From: Corylus avellana
Taxonomy: Eukaryota; Streptophyta; Magnoliopsida; Fagales; Betulaceae
Direction: 5' to 3'
NCBI RefSeq assembly: GCF_901000735.1
Contig: NC_081545.1
Span: 1,408,583-1,472,582 of the forward strand
DNA length: 64,000 bases
Position numbers and translations under genes: made by a program. Shown piece by piece: positions 33,376 to 43,924 of the stretch (within the stretch, counting starts at the first letter, position 1; every line of letters starts with the position of its first letter). The notes under the pieces are model-generated. The model was not told where the DNA came from. It searched no databases and was given only the letters and a program-made list of their open reading frames with translations.

Positions 33376-33852
33376 ATGTCTCATACTGTTGCTCCTAATT
33401 CTCTTCCCGTCTTTGACGGAACAAATTATACGCTTTGGAAAATTCGTATGAGAGCATATTTTAAATCCATTAATGTTTGGCATATTGTCGAATTTGGATG
33501 GACACGTCCAAAAAAAGCAATAGCTGAATGGACAACAGAGGAAAAGAATAATGCTACTGCGAATGACAAAGCTATAAATGCTATTTACATCTCTGTTTCA
33601 AATGAGGAATTTTCTAGAATTTCTAGATGTGAAATAGCTAAGGAAGCCTGGGAAACTTTAGAAATCACACATGAAGAAACTAAGGTTGTTAGAACTTCAA
33701 AAATTCAAATGTTGGTTTCTCAGTTTGAGGAGATTAGAATGCAAGAAGATGAAACTTTTGATGAATTCTATTCAAAGCTTAGTGCCATTAGAAACTCTAC
33801 CATTAATTTGGGAAAGAAAATGGATGATGCTAAAGTGGTGAAAAAATCTTAA
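33376..33852 (+). pseudogene. Copia-C gag, N-terminal part
   Basis: 158 codons from MSHTVAPNSLPVFDGTNYTL: the DUF4219/UBN2-type gag N-terminus with the FDGTNYTLWKIRM motif. It is cut by a one-base indel in an A-run at about 33843, and the frame continues at 33858 in the next frame. It would form the capsid in a working element. Confidence 0.8.
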
Positions 33853-33857
33853 GATCT

Positions 33858-35213
33858 TTGCCTGAGAGGTTTATTCCCCAAATTGCTGCTATACAACAGA
33901 GTAAGGACTTAGATACTATGAGAGTAGAAGAACTTGTAGGTTCCCTTCAAACCTTTGAGCTAATTCTTCCTAAACACAAGAACACCAAAAATATTGCTCT
34001 TAAGGCAAAAAATGTTAAGGTTGACTCTTGTGGTTCATCTGATGAGGATTCTGGAAATGAGGAAGAAATTGCTATGTTTGCTAAGAAGTTTAGGAAATTC
34101 TTTAGAGCCAAGAAAGGAAATTTTAGAAATAGCAATTCACAATTTTCTAAGAAATCTAGAAATGAGAATGTTGAGAAAGGAAAGTCACCTAAAGGTATCA
34201 AGTGTCACGAATGTGGAGGACATGGGCACATTCGTGTTGACTGTGCTAACTTGAGAAAGTCAAATGGCAAGGCATTTAATGTGACTCAAAGTGATGAGTC
34301 AGACAAGGACGATGCTGAACAGAAAGTTAATTACTTAGCATTTGGAGTTAGTTATGAGAGTGAGCATGAGAATAGTGAGTGTAATTCTCAAGACAAACAA
34401 GGTGTGTCCGATAATGATTCGGAAGAAGAAGATGATTTGCAAAATGCTTATAATAATCTCTTTGTGGAATACACTAAACTGAAAAAGCTGAATAAGCAGC
34501 AATTGAAAAAACTCAATGAGGTTAATCTTGAAAATGATCAACTTTCTGTCACCTTAACTGATTCTCTTGCTACTCATAATACTTTGATGTCTGAAAATCA
34601 AATGCTAATTGCCAAAGTGAAATCCTTAGAGAATGAACTGAATGAATCAAAGAATCATTTAACAAAATTCTCTAGTGAAAAGCTAAATCAAATGCTACAT
34701 AATCAGAAACATTCGCTTGATAGAACTGGATTGGGTTTTGATAAATCTGCTATTTTATCTACTAATGTTGCTTCTTCTTCAAAGATGATTTTTGTGAAAC
34801 CAGTGAACAAAGAAGATAGCTTGGCTGAAAAGAAGGTAATTTCTCCTCAAATTTCCAAAGGTGGAAAAGGTAAGGGAACTTTAACTGATTCCTATATGTC
34901 TAGATCTAAGTTGAGAAGTATGCACATGTTAAGGAACCAACCTTCTCAAAGGTTTATTGCTACGTGTCATAATTGTGGTAAGATTGGACATATTCGTCCT
35001 AAGTGTTTTCAGCTTAACAGTCATGAGCCTAAAAGAGAATATTTCCATTCTAGAAATAGTTATGAGAAATTATTCAACATGATGAGAGACGTAGTAACAT
35101 GGTTAGATGTCTTGGATAAGAGTCACACAGTTGTCCTTGATGTGAAGAAAGTTTGGATCAAGAAGATTAATACCATTCACCCATTGAGGGGGAGTGGTAA
35201 TGGACTCACCTAG
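33858..35213 (+). pseudogene. Copia-C gag, C-terminal part with two zinc knuckles
   Basis: 451 codons. Two CCHC knuckles (CHECGGHGHIRVDC near 34204-34245; CHNCGKIGHIRPKC near 34966-35007) flank a long Glu/Asn/Leu-rich predicted coiled coil. After the second knuckle the frame runs about 65 codons and ends at HPLRGSGNGLT. The DNA there (TTGAGGGGGAGTGG) looks like a polypurine tract. No protease, integrase or RT follows. Confidence 0.82.
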
Positions 35214-36541
35214 ATTAGGTGGGTACATAGACCATGCCTAGAAATTGAGCATATTGATATTTGTCTATAGCTGTTCTAGGGCATTTTTTTTCTTAATTTT
35301 TGTTTGCTTTGTTTTTATTTTCTTTGATTATTTTTTATTCTTTTAGATTGTTTTAATTGTTAGATACTCAGTTTCTCATGTCTTGTGCTCAAATGAATAT
35401 TTTACATATGAGTGGGTTCAATATTTCTGCAATTTACATCTATTGCTCCATATGTTTCTGATAAACCTTGTTTTTCTGAAAACTGTTAAAGGAGTAAGAG
35501 TCAGTTTTTCTCATGTTCGAAATTGTGCACTTTTTGCCCCCATTAGGTTTAGATTTTTGTTATATGTTTGGAAAGTTGGAGAAAACATTTTGTTTGGAAG
35601 ATAGGCAGTGTAGAATCTTGCCACTTGACCAACTCGTTAGTTGAACCTAGCTCCAAAAAATTCCACCATTTTCCAAAAAAAAAAAAAAAGAATAAAAAAA
35701 AAAGGGCATAAAATAAGCTCAGATGATTTCATTTTGCTTCTGTCTGTCCCTAAAGAAAGAATCAGTGATCAAATCATTGCGGAAATAGATGATTACTAAA
35801 GGACATGGTAAAAGAAAATGATCAGTCTCAGGGGGAGTGTATCGGATGAGGGAATCTAGGTCCTAACATTATAAGGTTTTACTGTGATTTGAATCAGACT
35901 GCTGGTCTTCCTTTACAAAATGTCTGCCTAGATTTACCTTTCATTGATGAAATCTTAGTTAATGGGAGTACTCACACACTACACCATCACATGAGATTTC
36001 TGATTATTGCCTACTTGACTGCATTCACAGACCAAGGTTGTGTCATGCATATGGTACATTTACGGTGTAAGTGTAGCTTGTTGATCACTCCGAATTGTTC
36101 AGATATTCATACAAGCATGCATGATCTATTGCTTATCTATACAAGTTTTTTTTTGGTGTTTTGTTTTAACAAAAAAAAAAAAAAAGGAAAGCTTTTGGAT
36201 ATTCATTGTGCAATACATGAGTCATTGATGTGTTATCATGTGTGTTTATTTAACTTTTAAAGGGGGAGAAACATGCTTTGCATTTCCAGTGTCCTGTTGT
36301 TAATTGAGTCATACATTAAGGGGGCGTTTTGCTGATGTTTCTTTATAATCACGCATCATTTTTTTTCTGAGTTTTATTTATGTCTTCTTGTTCCACATAT
36401 GCCTTGATGTATTTTGTGAAGTGTTTCAGGAAACATGAAGACCTTTCGTCATTCTGTGACAAAAATGGGGAGTAAATATGGGGAGATGATGGGATTGGCT
36501 CGACATTTTGGTTTTGTCACTGAATTGCCAAAGGGGGAGTT
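35214..36541 (+). other. Noncoding interior of Copia-C with repeated GGGGGAG tracts
   Basis: No pol or env-like frame is seen. Polypurine-like tracts occur at 35187-35195, 35831-35837, 36261-36268 and 36531-36540; the last is the functional position beside the LTR. The same layout recurs in Copia-D (56496-58160). Confidence 0.6.
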
Positions 36542-37420
36542 TGTTAGTTCTTGTGTTGGCTTAATTCAGTTTCAAAATGCAGATGCTACTGTTCACGGCT
36601 CAAACACTGATATAGAATACTCAGAATCCAATCTCCACCGTTCATAATGTAGATTCATGTGTTATGAACGTCCCTGCAAAATTTCAGCTCAATCGGACCA
36701 CAAACGCCCATCGATCGGAGTTGTTGATGAAGACTGGACAGTCCGGGTCCGGACCTCCAGAAGCCGGGTCCGGACCCCATTTCCAGAAACTTGATTTTTC
36801 AAGCAGGGTCCGGACCTCAATTCCCCGGGTCCGGACCCCAGTTCCCGAAAGTGCATTTTATGAGGCCTGTCCGGACCTCAGATCTGCAGGGTCCGGACCT
36901 GGCTGACTTATTAGGGTTATTTTCTATTTAAAACACGATTTTGCTACATTTACAAGTATGTATTTTATTGAGCAAATATCTGGGTGCTTAGAGAGAGAGA
37001 ATTCGTTCTAGATTATTGTTGAAGAGAAAATACGTGAAGCCAATCGGAGTTCCGGTGAAAGGAAATCTTTTAGAAGAATCGTGCCAGATGTTCTGGAAAG
37101 GGCTACTGAGGTAGAAGTCAAGTGGGTCACTTGTCGTGTGCAAGGAAGAGTCAAAGGTTTTGTTATTCTTCTTGTATTCCTTATTCTTCTATATAGTGAA
37201 TTGATTTCCTGGGTTTGGCTGCCCCGGAGAGGTTTTACATTTAGAGAGTTCTCTAAATGCTTTCCTCTTCGTAACCAAATTTCTGTGTTCTTGATTGCAT
37301 ATTTCATATCAGTATTTGGTTGATTTTTTAACTGCTAAGTTAGATCTGTTTTCTGGATATTTTCGGTAAAACTCCTAGACGTGTGAGTAGGTGATAATTG
37401 GAGTCGTTTTAGAATTTTCA
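36542..37420 (+). repeat. 3' LTR of Copia-C with palindromic GTCCGGAC motifs
   Basis: 879 bp. Between about 36740 and 36905 it carries six or more copies of GGTCCGGACC-like palindromes spaced 20-45 bp apart, in the upstream part of the LTR. Confidence 0.88.
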
Positions 37421-37425
37421 CAAAC

Positions 37426-38700
37426 CACAACTTTCAAAGAATAAACTGATGAGCGAAAACAGAGTACAGGTTGTTTAGGAATTAAATTACACAATACAAA
37501 AATACATCACACAAACAAGTCACTCATAATTTGAAAAAACAGGAATGTTTGAAATTACAGCTCTGGTTTCTTTTCTCAACAAATTAAAAAATATTACTAA
37601 CAAAACTCTTGTTGTTTAACATTTGTTCACCCATGTTGCGCCGCGTGAGATTTTTGTGAACTGTCGTGTCACCTGGGTTTTTAAGAAGTTGTAGTATCAA
37701 AGCATTTTTTTTTCCCTGCTTCCACTTCTTTTAATTGAATCTATTAATTAGAATGACTGAACATCAATGGCAATGCAGAGTTCGTTTGAGGTGGTACCTG
37801 AATATAAAACTATATTGAAAATTAGGATCAACGTGCGTACGTCCAAGTGGTAATTCTTATCCAATGTCAAAAGAAACACATAATTTTTTTCTTCATATAA
37901 AAAATGGTTAGCTATATTCCTTTTGCAGCTAGCATCAATCAAATTTAACACAATTTAGTCCTTCTTTTTCCCCCATGTTTTATTTTTTTGGGGGATAGTC
38001 AAAGCTGAAATAGAATGAACTTTTGTTTGAACAAAGTCTGAAGACACATCGAAAATGTGTTTGCTTGAACATAGAGTGATACAAATTAGGAAGACCTGAA
38101 CAAAACAAACAAGCCATGCATGTGGGTAGAAATGGTTGTATTTTTTTTCTGTATGGTTTTGTTGTTCTTGGATTGGGATGGTTTTGGTGGGCATTTCTTG
38201 TTTTCTGTATTTCTTTTGGAAGGAAGGTTCCTGATTGGATATACCAAGTGATTGTAAACGCAAATAAACCAAATATTCTAGGGATTACTTCTGACATGGG
38301 CACCTTTTTACCCAGTACAATTTTTTTTTCCCAGGATTTCAAATGCAAGGTAAATAGCACGATGGATGTGTAAAATTTTGCTCATGAACTAAAAGATAAA
38401 GCATTGAAACAAGAAACCATCTAAAGAATGTAAAGAAACAACAAATAATGTATTCAGAACCTGTAATTTGAGATGCCATTAGAATTTCTATATCAAATGC
38501 AAGAGGGTGGAAACCTTTGGATAAGTAATGCAATCTATATATAAAAGATCCCACCAAAGCATTTTACATACGAACATCTTAATGCCACACTAATCCAAAG
38601 TACTACACCAAAACAATAATGAAAAAGGAAAGAAACACATTACACACAGAGAAATAAGATTAAAAGTAGAAAACACCGGTCTAATAATACATAAATTGAT
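37426..38700. other. RLP2 downstream flank, mirrored from the left arm
   Basis: Contains the unfilled Copia-A target near 37790 and the counterpart of 7061-7994. No gene is seen. Confidence 0.5.
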
Positions 38701-38731
38701 TTGGAAAGGTATCTTGCACAAACTATTTTAT

Positions 38732-41700
38732 TTAATTTCTGCGTCTCCTCCAACTCACTGGCCTTATTCGTAGGGTCTTCATTAACCAATCATGTTTCCT
38801 TGCGATCACTATTGGCCCAATTATTACTCCAACAACAAATCCAAATACATATCCAATCACAACTATTTTCCAACCAAATTCAAATGGTGATCCAATGTCT
38901 TGACTTTCTTGAAAGATTGAAGGGTGAGAAGGTGGCTCATTAGAATTCCCACATTTCCTTGTCAATGGTCTTCCACACAATCCTGGATTCCCCTGAAATG
39001 ATTTGTTTTCAAATGTATCGAATTGCCTCCCTTGTGGTATAGGTCCCATGAGATTGTTACGGGAAACATTGAGGAATCCTAAGAAAGTAAGTTGTGTTAA
39101 TTGTTGTGGAATCTCCCCTGATAATTTATTATGAGAAAGATCCAATGCTTCCAACTCTGTAAGATTTCCTAAAGAGGATGGGATGTGACCAATAAGAGCA
39201 TTATTAGAAAGATTGAGCAATTGAGCTCCCTTTAAATTTCCAATAGATTCAGGTATCTCTCCAACAAATTTATTGCTTGAGAAATCAATGGCTATGAGCA
39301 ATTCTTGGACCTTCTCGTAGAACAAATTATTGCCTTTGTTTGTCATCATCATAGAGTAACTATAAGCCTGGAGCCAATAGGAATACCCAAAACCTTTTTG
39401 CTTTTGAAAGTTTGAGTATTCTTGAATATATGTTGACAGATGCACATTCTCAAAACTTTTGGCCTTCCAATTTTCAAGAAGTCTCAATGGTAGCTTTCCC
39501 ATAAAATCATTGTGGGAGATGTCAAGGATTCGCAAGTTGGGAAACTTAAAATAGGTTTGAGGTGTCCCCATTGAACCATTGAATTTGTTTGACCGTAAAA
39601 TAAGGACCTCTAAATTTGGAAGATGTCCCAACCAAAATGGAAATCTACCAATGAATTGGTTATCATTAAGATCAAGGACCCTGAGCCATGTACACTTGGC
39701 CAGCAATCTCGGTAAATGCCCTTGGAATTTGTTTTGACTGAAATTTATTATCCTCAATTGGCCTCCTCCTAACCAAGTCTCTGGAATGCTTCCTTGAAAT
39801 TTGTTTCTTCGCAAATCAAGTACTGATAGTGAAGCACCAAAGTTGTCTAAGCAGTGCGGAAGTGAACCACTTAAGTTGTTATTTGCCAAATCAAGGACTT
39901 GAAGAAAAATCAAAGTGCAAAACAATTTCGGAACATTTCCAGTCAATGAATTATTTGAAATATCGAAATGCAAAGTGGCGACTGGTGGAATAGGAAGTGA
40001 TCCTTGGAGCGAGTTTGACTCAAGATCAAGAACTTGTAGACTCGCGGTGCTTTTGTTCCACATCCATTCTGGGACTTGGCCATGAATCTTGTTGTTGGAG
40101 AGGTTTAAAAACACCAATTCATCTTGGTCTCTAAGAAAATTTGGAAATTTGCTCAAGTTGCACGAAGAAAATCCTAAAACTTGAAACTTTTGAAGAGTTG
40201 CATTGGCACTGGTTTCTTTAGTAAGTAAAGATAATTGATTACCAGAAATATCCAATGCAATTAAATGTTTGAGCTTAACAAACTCGGCAAACTCCACAAT
40301 GCCGTTAAGGTAGTTTTCAGAAAGATAAAGAACTTGAAGATTCTTGAAGTTGAAGACTGAGTTTGAAATTTGACCATGAAGTTTGTTGGTGGAAAGGTCC
40401 AAGAAAAGTAATTGTGTGAGGTTCATAGGCCCAAAAGTAACTGGGCCAGTTAACTGATTGTTGCTCAAATTAATGGCTTCCAATTGTGTTTCATTCATAA
40501 GCCCAAAATGCAATTCACCACTCAAAAGGTTCTCGTCTAGATAAATGTCAATCAATTGTGGCAAGTTTACAAGCTTAGTAGGAATTGGACCTGTCAATTT
40601 ATTGCCGGAAATGTCTAAGAAATTGAGTTGAACAAGGTTTTCAAGTGAAGGCGGGATGTTACCCACGAAAGCGTTATTTGAAAGCTCAAGATGATTGAGT
40701 TTAGAGAGGTTGCCAAATGAAGACGGGAGGTTACCCACGAAAGAGTTTCTTGAAAGGCTAAGTTCAACGAGTTTAGTAAGGTTACCTAGTGAAGATGGAA
40801 TGGACCCCGAAAAATTGTTGTCAAACAATAGCAACTCTGTGAGTGAGCCAAGGTTTCCCATGGAAGCGGGTAGCTCACCAGTGAAACTTGTGCCTGCCAG
40901 ATTCAATGCTTCAAGCGGACCACTCCATGTAAAGTCAGGCAAATAACCGATGAGGCCTTCATTGCCAATTACAGAAAGAACTCGCAAATTTGATAGCTTA
41001 AAGATGCCGATTGGAAATTCCCCGTGCAAACCACATCCACCAAGAGAGAGGAATGTTAACAAAGACAAGTTTGCCAAAATATTAGGTACCGTAGAGCTAA
41101 TGTCCACCCCACTCAAATCAAGCTTTTGTAGGCGGGTCAAATTTCCAACTAGGCTTCTTAGGCTGGGCTTTTTGAGTTCCAAATGGGGATATCCAAGAAG
41201 GGGGATATCATAGTCTTGAGATAAATCGAGGGATGACAAGTGCGACAATTGTGAAATTTCTAACGGAATTTGACCAGAAAAGTTAGACCAAGAGAGATTG
41301 AGATGTGTTAGTCTTGAAAGATCACGTACCTGGTGTGGGATATGAGAGTAGTTAAAGTCATTGAAGGCAAGGTTAAGCCTTTGGAGATGAACAAGACGAA
41401 AAAGGCTACTAGTGGAGTTAATAGAACCATATAGACAGCTACTACTGAGGTCCAGCCCAATTACATGACCTGTGGCTTCATCGCACTCCACCCCATCCCA
41501 TGAGCAGCAATCACTTTTGTCTCCTTCTACTGTCCACGACGCAACCTTTTGACAAGAAGCAGACTGATATATCATTCTACTATGACCAAAAGGATCATAA
41601 GATGCAGATTCATTGATGATAAAGCTTTGCTTGAATTTCAACAAGGCAGAGCTCTCATCATGATGGCACAGGGGTTGCATAAAAGGAGAAGATTGACCAA

Positions 41701-41770
41701 CTATAAGATGTAACCGTGAAAGTAAGAAAAGCAAGGCCATGAAAATGAAGAGAGAAAGCGAGAAACCCAT
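38732..41770 (-). CDS. RLP2: leucine-rich-repeat receptor-like protein (Cf-9/RLP12 type), intact
   Basis: Single-exon gene of 1012 codons and inverted duplicate of RLP1. Domain order is the same: signal peptide MGFSLSLFIFMALLFLLSRL, N-cap with CHHDES and DCCSWDGVECD, about 25 or more extracellular LRRs, an island domain (MMMTNKGNN), one transmembrane helix with GxxxGxxxG, and a short basic tail ending SWRRRRN. No kinase is present. The last roughly 400 residues differ from RLP1 at about three sites. The N-cap and first two-thirds of the LRRs differ at many, often at solvent-exposed LRR positions, and a variable insertion lies around residues 54-80. It is likely a plasma-membrane immune or developmental receptor with a ligand range different from RLP1. 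Confidence 0.93.
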   Translation of the reverse strand: MGFSLSLFIFMALLFLLSRLHLIVGQSSPFMQPLCHHDESSALLKFKQSFIINESASYDPFGHSRMIYQSASCQKVASWTVEGDKSDCCSWDGVECDEATGHVIGLDLSSSCLYGSINSTSSLFRLVHLQRLNLAFNDFNYSHIPHQVRDLSRLTHLNLSWSNFSGQIPLEISQLSHLSSLDLSQDYDIPLLGYPHLELKKPSLRSLVGNLTRLQKLDLSGVDISSTVPNILANLSLLTFLSLGGCGLHGEFPIGIFKLSNLRVLSVIGNEGLIGYLPDFTWSGPLEALNLAGTSFTGELPASMGNLGSLTELLLFDNNFSGSIPSSLGNLTKLVELSLSRNSFVGNLPSSFGNLSKLNHLELSNNAFVGNIPPSLENLVQLNFLDISGNKLTGPIPTKLVNLPQLIDIYLDENLLSGELHFGLMNETQLEAINLSNNQLTGPVTFGPMNLTQLLFLDLSTNKLHGQISNSVFNFKNLQVLYLSENYLNGIVEFAEFVKLKHLIALDISGNQLSLLTKETSANATLQKFQVLGFSSCNLSKFPNFLRDQDELVFLNLSNNKIHGQVPEWMWNKSTASLQVLDLESNSLQGSLPIPPVATLHFDISNNSLTGNVPKLFCTLIFLQVLDLANNNLSGSLPHCLDNFGASLSVLDLRRNKFQGSIPETWLGGGQLRIINFSQNKFQGHLPRLLAKCTWLRVLDLNDNQFIGRFPFWLGHLPNLEVLILRSNKFNGSMGTPQTYFKFPNLRILDISHNDFMGKLPLRLLENWKAKSFENVHLSTYIQEYSNFQKQKGFGYSYWLQAYSYSMMMTNKGNNLFYEKVQELLIAIDFSSNKFVGEIPESIGNLKGAQLLNLSNNALIGHIPSSLGNLTELEALDLSHNKLSGEIPQQLTQLTFLGFLNVSRNNLMGPIPQGRQFDTFENKSFQGNPGLCGRPLTRKCGNSNEPPSHPSIFQESQDIGSPFEFGWKIVVIGYVFGFVVGVIIGPIVIARKHDWLMKTLRIRPVSWRRRRN

Positions 41771-41865
41771 TGTGTTATATCACTGTTGGATATGCTTGGT
41801 AAATGGTAATGAAGCTCATAATAAGGAGAGAGCTTTAATTTATAGGCTGGATTTCGATTTCGCTT
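41771..41865 (-). promoter_or_regulatory. RLP2 core promoter and leader
   Basis: TATAAAT on the minus strand at 41838-41844, 68 bp before the ATG, exactly as in RLP1. Homology to the RLP1 upstream region ends about 25 bp further out. Confidence 0.6.
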
Positions 41866-42264
41866 GGCGTTGAAAGCTTTTGCGAGTATGTCCAGAACTG
41901 TGCAAAGAAATGATGTGTCGGCCAGATGGTATGTACGGGCATCTATAATTGAGTCTTTTGGTCATCAAATGAATAAATAAAAATTAGAAGGGCCTAGAAC
42001 TGGTACTCCAAATTAAGCTGAATAGGATCAGTCTTGCGCTAGCTTGAGTAATATTCCTAAAACCTTTTTTTTTTTTTTTTGGTGTATGTTTTTCTTGTGC
42101 TCCAAAATTTATATGACTTTTAAATTATTATTAGATTTATGGTAAATTATTATTGATTTTTTTAAAAATAAATAAAAAAATAACACTTTCAGTCATAATT
42201 ATGAGCATTATTTTATAATTAATAGTTAAGTGCGCGCGCGTAACACGCCTCGTCAATTGGCGTC
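41866..42264. other. Unassigned AT-rich flank of RLP2
   Basis: No gene or transposon end is recognised. A short GCGCGCGCG run occurs near 42231. Confidence 0.4.
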
Positions 42265-42600
42265 TTTTTATCTCATTTCCAACTTTTTATTATCTAATTG
42301 CCTGATTTTCTGTCATGATAATAATGATATTCAAGAAGGGGTCACAACTAATATCCACGATTAAATGGATCTTATCCCATGTACACTTTGATTTTACATC
42401 CATTATGGAATAAGTTTTGTGGTGATAACATTTAAAAAGATGGCACTCTTTCATAAAGAGTACGGTCCACTTAAAAGAAGTCGTCCACTATAATTATTTA
42501 TTACAAAGTTATAGCTTCTAGATTTGTATGCAAAATCATTAGGATCACCTAGAGTAATTGCAAAAATGATAGAAGTTCAAGAAAACTAAGTAAAAAGGAC
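42265..42600. repeat. Segmental repeat block B/A, copy 1
   Basis: 42265-42530 matches 50115-50420 in direct orientation (shared: CTGATTTTCTGTCATGATAA, AAGAAGGGGTCACAACTAAT). 42530-42610 matches the starts of 49500, 50405 and 53390. Confidence 0.65.
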
Positions 42601-42790
42601 AATTATCGTCGTTTTAACACGTCAAAAAATTTTCTGACGTGCCAAGAGTTTTTTTTTTACGGCATTTTCTGACACGTCAACAATTTTTGATGAGTCAGAA
42701 AATGGCACGTCAGAAATTTTCTGACGTGTCAAGCGTTATGACACGTTAGAAAATTGTTAACATGCCAATTTCGAAACGTTACTAAAGTTT
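42600..42790. mobile_element. CACTA-like subterminal repeat patch (TCTGACGTG type)
   Basis: Repeated TTTTCTGACGTG / CACGTCAGAAAA motifs in both orientations. A similar motif (ACGTCAGAAATTTCTAACG) follows the CACTA end at 61881, suggesting a related element. No clean terminus is seen here. Confidence 0.45.
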
Positions 42791-42849
42791 AAAAATTATT
42801 AAAAAAAATTTAAATTTTTTTCTCCGATTTCGTTTCTCTAGCACGTACG

Positions 42850-43165
42850 CCATTCTCTCTCTCTCTCTCTCTCTTCTTTTCTCCATTTTCTCACTGTCTC
42901 TCTCTTCTTTTCTTCCATTTTCAAAAACCCAAACCTAAAAAATCTTCAAAAAATCAAAAACCCAAATCAAAAAATCAACCTGAAAAATCAAAAACTCAAA
43001 CGTCAAACCCAAAAAATCTTCAAAAACCCAAAAAATCTTCTTATCTTCTCTTCTTCTTCTCTTCTCCTTTTTTTTTTTTTTTCTTCTTCTCTTCTCCTTT
43101 TCTTTTTCTTCTTCTTCTTCTTCTTCTTCTTCTTCTTCTGCTGCTTCTCTTCTCCTTTTTTTTTC
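42850..43165. repeat. CT-rich and (TTC)n simple repeats
   Basis: A (CT)n tract near 42857-42880 and (TTC)n at about 43107-43140, with AAAATC-rich DNA between. No coding potential. Confidence 0.7.
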
Positions 43166-43920
43166 TTCTTTCCTCTAGAAGGAGCTGGTCGTGCAAAGAA
43201 AAGAGGGAGAGTGTGGGGAAATAAAAGAAGAGGAAAAGAATAAATAATAAAAACAGGGAATCTTGATATAGTTAGAACATTGGCATATTGTTTATCTTAT
43301 TCGAGTATGGTTCGCGGTGGATATCAAAACCCTACCATTTTATTCTTATTATTTCTATTCCATCTTTTATTACCTTTTCATTCTTTTTACTTCAATTAAA
43401 TCTTTTATTTCGTTTCATTCAGTAAATTAACTTAGAGAATTAATTTTAAGCATAATTACAGCAATCCTCGGGGGAATGATCTCGTGTTTGCTTTATATAC
43501 TATCATTTTCATATTGTGCACGTGCGATTAAAACGTACAATTTTTCGTCTATTAATTCAGGTGGATAATTGCACAACAAATACCCACGCCCATCCTCCTC
43601 CCACCTGAGTCGATTGCAGCATCCCAATTGCATTTCAGCATACCCATTGGCGGCGCCTTCCAGACTTTTGTAGCTTGTTGGCCGGTTTTCTGTCCACCAG
43701 ATTGCATGCTTTGTTCTACTATTTTTTATTAATTTTAAATCAATAGGAGAGAGGAGAGTAAAAAATAAGAATAGAAAATTATATAACTTTTACTTGTTGG
43801 CTCTTGAATTGGAGGGAGTGAATTGAGATGAATTAAATTTAAAGTAATGCAAGGAGTTTGTTAAATAAGTCTTTTTAGTAGTTTTGTTAAATTTAAATTT
43901 CTAGGTTTTAATTTCTCTCT
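43166..43920. other. Unassigned AT-rich sequence
   Basis: No gene, clear repeat or transposon end is recognised. Confidence 0.3.
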
Positions 43921-43924
43921 AGGG

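Larger units (their letters stand above)
33118..37420 (+). mobile_element. Copia-C: gag-only copia-type element, right arm only
   Basis: Ends are TGTTAGTTCTTG...GAATTTTCA, with the target duplication CAAAC (33113-33117 and 37421-37425). The left arm has the unfilled site (TTGTGGTTTGTTGTG near 12520). The primer site TGGTATCAGAGC lies at 33310-33321. The polypurine tract AAGGGGGAGT at 36531-36540 abuts the 3' LTR. The interior codes for gag only, and a noncoding stretch (35214-36530) replaces pol. The 5' LTR is 189 bp against 879 bp for the 3' LTR because of an internal deletion of about 690 bp. It inserted after the inverted duplication. Confidence 0.92.
24049..41865 (-). repeat. Right arm of the giant inverted duplication
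   Basis: Reverse complement of 3945-21582. Mirrored landmarks: MITE 24467-24597, RLP pseudogene 24606-26118, (TA)n 26930-26972, Copia-B 27673-33017 and RLP2 38732-41770. Copia-C at 33118-37420 is the only large private insertion. Confidence 0.9.

Noticed and set aside
35889..36260. 123-codon frame in Copia-C as an env-like gene
   Set aside because: It has no signal peptide or transmembrane pattern, runs into a poly-A stretch, and has no counterpart in Copia-D.
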